Positions 51,766-62,193 of a stretch of 64,000 nt of DNA are shown in pieces (within the stretch, counting starts at the first letter, position 1; each line of letters starts with the position of its first letter). Source of the DNA: Brachycybe producta. Lineage: Eukaryota > Arthropoda > Diplopoda > Playtdesmida > Andrognathidae. The notes beneath the pieces were generated by a model. It searched no databases. It worked only from the letters and a program-made list of their open reading frames with translations, and was not told the origin of the DNA. A program made the position numbers and the translations under genes. Location of the stretch: contig JAUPFP010000001.1 in NCBI GenBank assembly GCA_036925085.1, forward strand, positions 18,053,842-18,117,841. The letters run 5' to 3'.

Positions 51766-53749
51766 GACATAGAAGAATATTCTTAAAAATTAAATTAAAA
51801 TTTATCGTTTTCTAACAATTAATGTACGTTGTTGTTTGTATATTTTAGTTAGGTTTAGTTAATTTTGGTTAGGTTAGGTTTAGTAATAGTTAGGTTTAGT
51901 TAGGTTCGGCCCTCATTTTTAAAATAATTATGAAATTCATTTAATTAGTTGATTTATTTTTTGTTGTGTAATTTATATTTATTTAAAATTGAAGATGGTA
52001 AAGTGCATTGCAAGAATATAGAGTATAGAATATAAATATAGAATATAGACATTTATGACGTCAAAGGGACTGGAAACACGATTGTGTCAATTTGTATTGT
52101 TGGCCGTTCTCTATGTGTAAACTTTATTGGTGAGAAAGGCCAACTGATTTTTTAAAACTCACGTTCATCAGATCAATGAAGATCTATAATGAAATTTTCT
52201 GTATATAAAGTCACTCATCAACTCACTACATCAACTTGACTTAAAATTAATAAATTGTTTATTATGACAAAATATGGGTTATAAGTTACATACAAACAAA
52301 CTTAGATATAAACTACAAAAATCAGACTTTAGCATTAGTTCATTTAATTATAAGTAAAAACAAAGTTAGATATATTATGTTAATGAGTGTTAAATACATA
52401 ATGCAACAAAATGTAAGGACCAAAATAGTCCAATTAGGGCATAAAAAAAGGAAAAATGAATAAAACTATTAATGGTGAAAGGGGTATAACCATAGGGCCA
52501 TATCAGCCTAGAGCAGTTAAAAAAAGGTAACAACTTACAGTACAAACAGCCCAACCTTCATGTTGTCCAAGTTTTCCAAGTTTCACACTGTCAAGCCTAG
52601 AAGATTTCTAGTTTTTTCTCTTAAGGTATTCTTCACACACTGGACCAACAATCATTTTGAATGGTAACTCATTTGCTGTCAGACACGACCAATAATCAGA
52701 TTATGGTGACTTATGTGACCGAAGGCAAAAAAGACCTATCATATAGTGATTTTGTGGTTACCTGCGTGCAAAGAACCATCAGAGTCAAAATTGGTTATAG
52801 TCAACCTTCCATCACAGATGCCTTTAAAAAAGAAAGACCTACAATGCACAAGTCATGGTAACTGATGTAACTCCATTTTAAAAGGCCAATTATCCAATAT
52901 TATGGTAACTTATTTGGTGGAGACAAGAGACCTACTACTTGCAACATTTATGGTAACTTTTTGTTGTCAGGCTGATGGTTTCTAGCATGAGCTGTATACC
53001 AAGCTTATCCAATGTTCTTAGGATCCAAGATTCTCCTGAGAGTGGAATGGGTGCTGATCCACCGATTCTGCTTTTTCAGCCAAAATGTTGGCCCTTTTAT
53101 AGAAAATCCCTCTCATAGAGGGTCATGGAAGTTCTATGATTGGTTGACTAGTTTCTCATTAATTCCCTCTTATTTTTATGAATTTTATGCAATTTTTTTA
53201 TATCAAAAGTTGACATTAGGAAATTTATGGCCATGAGAAAATATATTTAAGTTGGGGTCTTAAATATATTTCCCCATGAGAAGGGGAGGGGTGGAGAACA
53301 TTTCAGTTGGAGTTCTATTAGTTCTCATGCCCTCTTGTGACCCTAGCTGTAGAGGTTTCTTGGGAAAGTTATTATACTTTCATAAATCATAGTTTAACTT
53401 TTAATGTTTTCTGACATACACTTGTAATGCCATCTGATTGAGGCAAATGATGTATGAGTTTTGAAAATAGTTACAACTAAGGATACACTACTAGAACAAA
53501 ATATTGGGGAAGTTTATTTTTAAACAGAAAAGAAAGCATAAAAAATATAAATAAATAAGCCTAAACACACATTGATACAATAAAAGGAGCAGCTGAACAA
53601 ATAATTATGCAATTAATAATAGTTTAAAATCCTATAAATAGTTTAAAATCCTATAAAACAACTTGAACATCACAATAAAAAGGCGCCATTTTACGACATA
53701 TGTGTATACAAATTAGTAATATAAAATACACTTGAAGTGTGAGGGGAGG

Positions 53750-54190
53750 GGTTCTGGTTCCTAAAAGCTTTTTTAGAAATGGACACTTATCAGTATACAA
53801 AATAAAACAAAAAGGGGAGGGTAAGGTCTGGATGTTTAAAATTTATTGGGCTACAGGAGGTGTAGGCCTACATGTAAGTATCAGATAGGCCTATCTACTG
53901 TTTATGATTTATGGATACAGTCTGAGTACAGAAATTAGGGTTTGTTATATTTTTCTTGTTAGGTTCCCTTCAGGCTGAGGAGAAGACTTTTAACAATAAA
54001 GTTAAAAAATAAAAAGAGGGTAGGAGCTAAATGTTTAAAAGTCATGGAGAAATCCAGGCTGTGTAGGCCTATGTTATAGATAGGCCTATCTAGAATTGTG
54101 GTTGTTTTTATATACATACAGCCTAAGAGCAAATTTAGGCAAAGACTTTTTATAATTCCCCAAGTTTGCCGGACTTTTTTGTTTATTTGA
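53750..54190. repeat. Diverged ~230-bp tandem duplication
   Basis: Both copies contain a gggtaagg/gggtagga start, atgtttaaaa, a gtgtaggcctac/gtgtaggcctat word, ataggcctatct, and a 'cag.ctgag/cagcctaagagca' stretch in the same order. Confidence 0.45.
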
Positions 54191-54550
54191 AAAGGGGATA
54201 TAAAACTGCAAACAGGGGCCATATGAAAAGTTCAAAAAATATTTTTGAAAAATGCATAAACAAGTAAATATTACAAAAAAATAAAGTTTATTATTCCTTA
54301 TCTATCATCCCATTAACCTAGTAAATATAATAAACATTAATAGTAATAATGAAAATAATAATAATGAAAATAATAATGATGCTAATGATAATTGAAACTA
54401 GTGGTAAGCTTAAAAACTAAAAAAAATACGCATTTTTCATCTTGAAAGTTAGGCTTATGTAGAATGAAATAATTCTTCATTCTACAGTATCATAACAAGT
54501 GGTAATAGACACCAAATATATACATTATTAGCATATGTACTGTATACTGT

Positions 54551-55303
54551 TGTAACACGCCGAGATTCTGTTTCCGGGCGGTCTTGTGAATGGGGAACCT
54601 CAACCTACACTCACACGATTTTGTGTCCCGAAAATAGTGAATGCGAAGACGGAGAGAATGTAAAACAAACTTTAATAAACAAATACAAGATATAAACGAA
54701 GATATGACACTTATTTACAGTAAAGAACCTCAAAAGGCTTGACAGTTGTTCCTTTTCAGGAATATCAAAATAACGATGCATCCAGATTGATGATCAGCTG
54801 AGAAAGAACAGCTGGTATTTGAATTTGCCTCTCAATTTGATAGCGATCGTCTATGCCCCATTGTGACGTATCGATCGTCTATGCCCCTTTTGTGACGTAT
54901 CGATCGTCTATGCCCCTTTTGTGATGTATCGATCGTCTATGCCCCTTTTGTGACGTATCGATCGTCTATGCCCCTTTTGTGACGTATCGATCGTCTATGC
55001 CCCTTTTGTGATGTATTGATCGTCTATGCCCCTTTTGTGACGTATCGATTGTCTATGCCCTTTTTGTGATGTATCGATCGTCTATGCCCCTTTTGTGACG
55101 TATCGATCGCCTGATTGGCCAATTGAACTACCAGCCATGACATCAGCCGTCATCAATCTGACCTGGTGAGACAGCTCTCAATTTGAAAGAGAAAGAGAGG
55201 AAAGAAGGGAGATCGATACGAGTATCGATCTCTACATATAGATTATACGGCTTCAATAAGGATAACCCCTGCAAATATGACACCCAAAACATGGGGTGTC
55301 ACA
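54551..55303 (-). repeat. E4 3' LTR
   Basis: 753 bp, tgtaacacgccgagattctg to aacatggggtgtcaca, containing nine copies of a 29-bp unit. Confidence 0.85.
54841..55110. repeat. 29-bp tandem array in E4 3' LTR
   Basis: Nine copies at exactly 28-29-bp spacing (ctatgccc at 54851, 54879, 54908, 54937, 54966, 54995, 55024, 55053, 55082). Unit tatcgatcgtctatgccc-cttttgtga(c/t)g. The other LTR has one copy (63237-63267). Each unit has a TGACGTA or TGATGTA word resembling a CRE half-site. Confidence 0.9.
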
Positions 55304-55314
55304 CTCCCCCAACT
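55304..55314 (-). promoter_or_regulatory. E4 polypurine tract
   Basis: Minus strand agttgggggag next to the 3' LTR. Confidence 0.5.
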
Positions 55315-56190
55315 AGCTGTGAAACACGTCCCCATGTTTCCGAAAGAGCAGAAGATGAAAGGAAGCATAGAAGAAATTTTGCAGGGCTGGAACGCTTAGT
55401 TCAACATTCCAGCGAAAACAACCACCTTATCAAAATTTTGCATAATAAAAATAACGATTTCTTAAAAAAAACCCCAGCCTCTTGAGGTTGAGCAAGAAAA
55501 ACATCAAAGATCCAACTATGCCTGTGGCCAGTGGAACCCATCAGCCTCTGACATTCACAACGAATACAAATATACATACTTGTTTGAAATAACAGCTTAA
55601 AATAAAAGAAACTAGTCGAAACATTTGACCAGTTTTCCATGCATAAATTGCAATAAAATTAAACTAGATGAATGTGAATACGAACTGATCAAAACAGGTG
55701 ATCAGTATTCATGCAGAGATTCGATTAATGAAAGTAAGCGAATGAGGTAAAAGGAATATCTGTATAAAATATAGACGATTTCTGGTAGAAGTCTAGTCAA
55801 ATAAGTAACTAACACACATGCACAAACGTGTACCATTCATTATATATGAATTTTAAACAAATGGCTCAAAATGACAACCCGGACAAGACAGCTGACCGGT
55901 GATCATATATTAAAATGGCTAGCAAACGAATTAACTGTTAGAAACAATTCGGATAAACAGGTTTAAATATTAAATGCAAACAAATCAACAGATTCGAATG
56001 ACACCTCAGATCACAAACATGCCAGTCTCGATTTAGTCCTGCTAATATTCAGCATCAATCCATTTTTGATCCCGGCCGTTGAGGTCCCTCAGAAATAAAC
56101 CATTTATTGTTGCATCAGCGGCTGCCTCCCAGGAGTTGGTCAGTTGTTTCAGATGGTGGTAAACGGCATACCACAGTATGGCGGGCCTGT
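55315..56190 (-). other. E4 3' non-coding region
   Basis: AT-rich with no open frame of note between ORF3 and the polypurine tract. Contains tgatcagt/aactgatc words near 55685-55710. Confidence 0.45.
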
Positions 56191-56198
56191 AGATTTAC

Positions 56199-57780
56199 TC
56201 AGTCGGCTGTTGTTGATGGCCCACTACCCGGAATGACGGCCCCATTCTGCACAAACACTAGCACTGAATTGATGAAGTCCCACCTGGTAGGCACAAAAAT
56301 TGACCTGCCCCGGAAAGTAGACGACCTCGATGACCCGGGAACACTATCGCGGTGACCAGAGATTGGCAGTCTGTCAGGCCAAGGACAAGGCGTCGCGGTG
56401 TCATTGGGAAAGACAGTTCGGGAACTCACTCCTCCATATCGAAGTGCCCCAGGTAGATGGTACCAGTGGGCCTGGCTTTTGTTTGCCAACATACCCAGCG
56501 ATTGTTCAGCAACGGTAGTGAATCCTGCGGACCTATCGGTCTTCACGATGGTAGTGTTCTGGCTAGTACATGGTACCAGGGACCAATTTGTGGCCTTGCT
56601 AGAAGTGGCAGACTGATTTGACGTCGGATACCCAGCAACAAAAGCTGCATCACGAGCCATCATCTCGGCAAATGTATCCTCCCGAGCAGCTTTGGATTCC
56701 TCAGTAGAGGTAGCAACATCTCTGGTCTCCTTCCACGACAGTTCCGGTGGAAATTTCAGAGGACACAGACGACTGCTCACCCTCCAGTATGACAGTTTGT
56801 GATTCCATGACCATTGACTGAGCTCCGCGTTCCGGTGGATCCATGCTCTTGTGGTTCACCACCAACCGAGCTCAACGGGCTTGGTGCGCAATGACTGCCA
56901 TCATTTCGAGAATTGTGGTATGGAGCATTCTTCCTCCTCTTCTTTCTTTTCATCTTTACCTCAGTCTGCTCATCCTGGCCAGGCAATTCCTCAGCCTGCC
57001 CTAATTCAAGCTTTCCCGGAAGGAACATCGTTGGAATACAGTTCACATTTGTCTTGGAGTCTGAGGAAGCATTAACCTCATCAGTCATCAGCAATGATAT
57101 CCACAATCACTTCTCCCTTCTCAACTGGTCGATCCCTCAAATCTGTGGCAGAGAGCCTCCAGCCTCCCGAACTCGGAGGCACTCAGTCTAAAGTCCTTGA
57201 ACTTCCTGCTTATAGTGATTTCTGTCTTCCTGATTTTCTGAGGACTCAACCCCGATGGAGGCAGTTGTTGTAGCTGCCCCCGCAAATCGAACTGTCCGGG
57301 CTTGCTTCATAATATCCAGCACTTCTTGGGGATTTAGCTATGGCAGCCTCCTGCCGCTTTCTGCCTCGTATTCCGCATCGAATTTTGCTTTTTCCCTCAA
57401 AGCTTATTGCTTTGAATCACAGGGCAGCTCCATTATTGATAATGTTGGCAGCTTCTCAGTCACTGGCAGCCCCGCCTGTCAATTCCGTTCGTGTATCTGC
57501 TGCAACTCCACCAGGCTTTGTCGCTGATGGCCCTCAATTTCTTGGTTAATCTGATTGAGTCGTTCCCAAAGATCCTCTTGCTCCTCCCACTCCTCCACAG
57601 TTGGACCTTGGCCACAGCTTCTGGGCTCTGCTTCCCCTGGCATACATTGGCCCAGAGCAATTGATTCACGGAATTCCCGTGTCGCCCCCAGAGGCATGGT
57701 CTCAATGTCGATCCTTGACTCACACTGCTCTTGGATATGGACCGATTCGTCCAGTCGCACTGGTCGAATCGAAGACACAT
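56199..57780 (-). pseudogene. E4 ORF3, broken, with LNNR-WQ domain
   Basis: Minus-strand pieces in several frames line up with E2 ORF3. 57780-57479 has ESRIDIETMPLG, FRESIALGQCMPGEAEPR and a coiled-coil-like end, against EDRIDINIMAWG and FRDSIAPGQPIPGGAEAR in E2. 57106-56777 is a charged linker (KMKRKKRRKN). 56516-56430 has LNNRWVCWQ.., IYLGHFDMEE, then a TGA. Beyond it RLVLGLTDCQSLVTAIVFP and, in another frame, FINSVLVFV against FVNSVFGLP in E2. At least three frame changes and one stop are present, so it is dead, but the conserved blocks are intact enough to align without gaps. Confidence 0.65.
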
Positions 57781-57965
57781 AAGGCTCAGTGCCTTCCCAA
57801 CCTAGATTGGCTGGCTGTTGTCCTCTAACTTGATGTCGATGGTCCCCAGTGCACTGGAAATTTGTGGGTCGTTGGGATCATCATTCTGAGCAAGATCGAC
57901 GATTTCCTGAACCCGGAAACCGTGTCTCACGCCCAGAGCGATCCTCAGTCGTTTGCGGCAAATAC

Positions 57966-58160
57966 TCAGCTCGAAGATGTTTCCGCCATTAAAACAATGT
58001 CAAAGTCACTCATGACCAGTGTCCAAGATGGCTTCACAGCAGCAAACGTCTTTCTACGAAAATCAGCTGTCCAAATCGACGCACAACAATTTTTCCGGAG
58101 TTCTTCAACTTCGGGAAGCGCCTTCCAAATTTCAACGTTGCCACTGACAACTTTTTCCAA
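57966..58160 (-). other. E4 ORF, unrecognised (64 aa)
   Basis: Open frame between the Pol end and ORF3, starting MEKVVSGNVEIWKALPEVEEL. It may be the start of ORF3 or a short linker gene. No family recognised. Confidence 0.25.
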
Positions 58161-59507
58161 CTAAAACTTTTTCGTAGACAAAAAGTAATTCAACTGTTTC
58201 AACCTTGAAAAAGGCTTTTGTTTTCGGCCGAGAAAAATAAACTTTCGAAGAACAAAGGAACACAATAAAAGTATCACAATTTCCCCGTCCTTCCCCTCTG
58301 GTAACCAAATCGAAAGGGAAGAGTAATTTGGCACTTCTTTCAGCAATTCGTTACAATAACCCTGCGTGTGGATATAGCCACAGGTGGTATTGGTCAGTTG
58401 CCATATCACTTCCTTACCGTTATTGGTCCATGACCCTCTTCTTGCAAATATGGGTGGAGCCTCTGATGTCATTTGTTGACATGTGATGGTACCAAAACTC
58501 CACATTTCTCTTGGATTTCGTGCCTGTGTGTGAAGTTTCTCTTGAATTTTGATGACGTCAGTTGGATTCATTGGCTTTAATCCCAACAGTTCTTTTATAC
58601 AATTCAACTTCTGAAGCATCAACCTCTCCATTTTCAACAGGTTGTTGACATTTTTGCCGCTAAATTCATCATAGGCACGTGTTGTTCGCTCTACCAGATA
58701 AGTTTTTGATTTTATTTTGCCGATAAGAAGTTTGTCAAGGGGAAAACATTCTTCCAGTCGAACTTCAGGGATATGGACGAAAGGTAAATCATCATTCCAC
58801 TTATTTTCATCATTAAATAAGTTGGTTGCATGACTGGGACCAGGGGTAGGTGATATATCTCTCCCCCAACTAAGTCTTGAACATCTTTTCGCCTCTCGTA
58901 GTATGGGCACATATGATCACCTTGTCTCTGACCATTGTTCCCAAAATGTTCTCATGTTCTAGTTCATACACTGTGTCAGTGATTTTATTTGTTACAGTGT
59001 ATCTTTCTTTGTAGATGTATCACAGCTTCTTTGCTTCATTCAACACCATTTTTGGAGTCTCGGACTAGCACTATTTGTCCGACTCGGTACTTTCAGGCTC
59101 TTTCTTCTTGCATCATAATAATTCTTTTGACGCAGGTGGGCTTGATGATTACTTTTGGCTACCGGGAGCGAATCTTCTGTCTCCTGTATACCTCCAGTCT
59201 TCAGCTTCACATTCATCGTTTTTGGAAGGTTAGGAACCCTGTTGTCGATCGGCAGTCTAGCCTCCCTTCCGAATATCAGTTGTTAAGGTGGAAATTTAGC
59301 AGAACCATGCTTGGCTGTATTGTAAGCAAATACAGCTTGTTGTAGATGAAAGTACCAGTCTTTCTGCTTCTTTCCAGGTGTCAAAGCTTTTCTAAGACCC
59401 GATCCGTTCACTATATCCGTCAAGTAAAGCTCCTCCAGTTCACGTTCCTCATCTCTGAGTTCATTGATGGTATTACGTGTTGGACAGTTTCTGGAGAAGT
59501 GTCCCAT
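58161..59507 (-). pseudogene. pol: E4 integrase C-terminal part and Pol end
   Basis: After the gag zinc knuckle (CYKCQGMGHFSRNC, 59495-59540) the frame runs into WYFHLQQAVFAYNTAKHGSA, the segment just before the GPY/F block in Gypsy integrases. It continues in another frame with IFGREARLPIDNRVP and then a 249-codon ORF (58910-58161) with an acidic start and FGTITCQQ. Protease, RT, RNase H and the integrase catalytic core are missing between knuckle and integrase end, so a large internal deletion fused the two. The 249-codon part has no recognised domain. Confidence 0.6.
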
Positions 59508-60330
59508 TCCTTGACATTTGTAGCACTTTGCCCTGGTCTCGTCTACTTTTTTTCTTACAGCCGATGAGCTTTGGGCAGCTCCAGTTGCTGCTGGTCCACT
59601 CTTCGTGCTTATTATGTTTGTTGTGGTCCAGTTCGAATTTCTGGACGAACCATTGGTATTGTTTGAGTTTGTGTACTTGCTGAACCTGAGGAATTCGCAG
59701 CATTGGTATTTCCCTGTGCTGTTGGTCTGGAGCTTGATGTCCTGCTGGAAGTTCTACCAGTAGATCTCTCAGCTCGATCTTCCTCTCCATCCTCTCCTTG
59801 ATTCAGCTTCCATCTCCCAGCCAAGAACAAGATGCTTTCCATGTTGACAACGTACTCCATGAAGGCTTTCAAGTTAGTTCTAGGAGCGGCCAGCACTGCA
59901 TCACTCATAGTATGATGTAAAGCCTCGCGAATCTGTCCTATATGCAATCCATCAGTCATCACCAGGTAAAATCTCTTGGATAACCGCAGGAATCTCCGAA
60001 TGAAGGACTGAGTAGGTTCTCCCTCTTTATTTCGTGTCCGACAGTTCTTTTTGAGGATCAAGTCATTATCGGGTCGTCCGAAGGCTTTCAACATAGTTTC
60101 TTTCAATCTGTACCAGTCCAATCCATGATTTTGAGCTCTGGTCTGTGATAACCAATGACAAGTGTCCTTCTTTATGCATGTTATGTAGAAGTTGCGATGT
60201 CGGGGTGACCATTCATGTAGAGCGTCGATCGTTTCGAACTCCTCCAGAAATTCATTAACTTGTCCATTTTTTGTGAAAGGTTTCAGCTGGTCAAGGGGGT
60301 GATGGTGACTGTATCGTCAATTCAGCTCTT
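59508..60330 (-). pseudogene. gag: E4 Gag capsid region
   Basis: Capsid blocks in order on the minus strand: VNEFLEEFETIDALHEW, then WYRLKETMLKAFGRPDNDL, GEPTQSFIRRFLRLSKRF, IGQIREALHHTMSDAV and FMEYVVNMESIL. They align with E2 (FLEDFEEVAHLYGW, RVQMVDTFGKPNELA, STQAFIWEF, LRRALHPTIQNAA, NAVLNMEVVL). A Ser/Thr-rich linker and the CCHC knuckle follow in other frames. Frameshifts occur near 60125 and 59610. Confidence 0.7.
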
Positions 60331-60511
60331 CCACGGTGAGTTCACAGACTACGGGGTCTGGACACTGATTTCCCGGATCCTCTTGTGATGATTCAGTCTC
60401 CTCACCTCGATGGCTGGAAGGAAGCCTGCAATAGACTGCTTCCTCCACTGCCCTTCTGGCCCCGGCCCATGGCTCGGGTTCACTTGGGATCATAAGAGGA
60501 ATTCCCTCCGG

Positions 60512-61777
60512 TCATCTGTCAAGCTCCATGCTCCTCATATTCACAGAGAAAGCAGGTTGGTGATGTTGCACAATTGAAGTTGGCTCCTCGGTCAAAAGCT
60601 GAGCCGGAACTTGCTCTGGTTCCGAAATGACAGGTTGAGTAAGCTGTTGTTGCTCTGCACTTGCGAATTGATCGTAATATTCAGCCTGAGCAGGCTGTTC
60701 AGTTCGTGAAGCTGAACCAGGCTGAGTAAAGCTGACGTTGTTCTGCACTTGCAAACTGATCATGCAGTTCAGCATGAGCTGACTGTACAGCTCGTAAAGT
60801 CAAAACAGGCTATGTGGACACGTCAGTCTGACTTGTCTGTCCCTGTGGAACAGGCCATACAGGTCGAAGAACTCAAGTTGATGTAACCAACTGAGCTGGT
60901 TGAATTGGTCGGAAATGTTGTATAGTTGAAGCAGAAGAAAGCTTCTGCACAGGTGAGACAGGTTGAGTAACCTGATAGGTTGATAGGGCTGCACAGGCTG
61001 CTCATATGAGGCTGGCTGTTGAAACCCCCCAAATGTCCCAAACCCCTGTGGTCTGCTCTCTGGATAGATGTAGGGCTGGTAATACTGGGGCCCCATTGAT
61101 AAGAAGGGCCCTTGTGGCTCCCCAGGATAGGGTTCCATGTTAATCGCAGGCCGCTGTTGGGTACCACTAGCATCTGTGTAAACATTGCCTGTATGATGGC
61201 ATCATTGTTTATGGAAAATGATAAGATAGTAATAATAGTAATAATGATAGTAGTAAAATGATAGTATAAGGGGAAAATTCAAATTTTCCCACCCATTCAT
61301 TGCCATGGTGTTATGAGGGAAAGGATTTGAAATCCCTCTCAAATATGTTAACATGGGATTTGTGAGAAAATGAGCTGATGTCATAGGATAGAAATATCCT
61401 GATTGGCTTGAAGAAACTCCAGCTGTTGGAATCTTCTGTGCCATCATTGGTCGAGTGTAAACTGCTGCCGTAGTAGCTCCTCCCATCCTGGTATTGATTG
61501 GTCCAGGGGTTATGTGTGTTGAAACCCCCCATTGGTTGATAAAGTTTCTCTCACGTACTAGAGATAATGATGTCATGATAGAGTGCCTGCCAGAATATGT
61601 AGCAGCTCTATTTTGCTCACCAGAGTACATTGGACTAAGTTGTGGAGTGCTCTGCTCAAATGGAGCAGCAACCAATATGGCATCTGGTGAAGACATGGAT
61701 CTTCTGTTTATTTCTTCTCCACCTGTTGTTAGAGGAGAGTCGATCGATGGAAAATTAGGGAAATTTCCCCTTTCCAT
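60512..61777 (-). pseudogene. gag: E4 Gag N-terminus, Q/P/Y-rich
   Basis: Three minus-strand frames (61777-61202, 61138-60800, 60775-60512). The middle one is rich in Pro, Tyr and Gln (PQYYQPYIYPESRPQGFG). The last has Q-rich repeats (EQPAQAEYYDQF, SAEQQQLTQP). The repeated DNA word (ctgagcaggctg / ctgaaccaggctg) suggests slippage expansion. Probably the disordered N-terminal arm of Gag, now frameshifted. Confidence 0.4.
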
Positions 61778-61910
61778 CGTTCAATTTTCGAAATTCAAAT
61801 TTCCTCTATAGGAAATTAATGGATTCCTCTTCGTACAGGGATTCTGGAGAACCCTACTGCCAATAGAATCTTCGAATTGACCGTTGGACTGGTCAATTTT
61901 CTCCGGACTT

Positions 61911-62174
61911 TCAGACGGATTTATCATCCAGTGAGTTATTTAATTTTTTGATTCCCCCATATATTTTGGGGAACCAGAAGTATCTTTTTAGTTTCTTTAA
62001 ATACTGTATCAGCACAAAGTTATTTTGAAGCACTAACACTGTTTTTCGGTCGAATTTCGACCACACATACATAAAAATACACTTTAATTCGTTAAAACTT
62101 TCTCCTGACCCACAAAACACTTCTTGAAACAGTCTATTTCAAGCTATTTCGGGGCGTACGAGTGGGTTGCAGGT
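61911..62174 (-). other. E4 leader
   Basis: AT-rich leader between the primer-binding site and gag. The 69-codon frame here has no features. Confidence 0.4.
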
Positions 62175-62193
62175 ACCCCGCACCTCCACCAAA
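62175..62193 (-). promoter_or_regulatory. E4 primer-binding site
   Basis: Minus strand TTTGGTGGAGGTGCGGGGTA directly after the LTR, identical to E2. Confidence 0.6.

Larger units (their letters stand above)
51227..54550. other. Unique AT-rich DNA with small repeats, no gene
   Basis: Contents seen: a hairpin at 51706-51765; TTAGGTT-like words 51845-51910; degenerate ~50-bp units with atggtaact(t/c)at between 52660 and 52960; a ~230-bp diverged tandem duplication at about 53750-54190 with repeated taggcctat words; an aat/aatg microsatellite at 54335-54400. No coding region is supportable. Confidence 0.5.

Noticed and set aside
51845..51910. TTAGGTT words suggesting a telomere-type repeat
   Set aside because: Only a handful of irregular copies, interleaved with other sequence; no array.
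54841..55110. Regularly spaced 29-bp repeats resembling a CRISPR array
   Set aside because: Units are directly adjacent with no spacers, inside a eukaryotic LTR.
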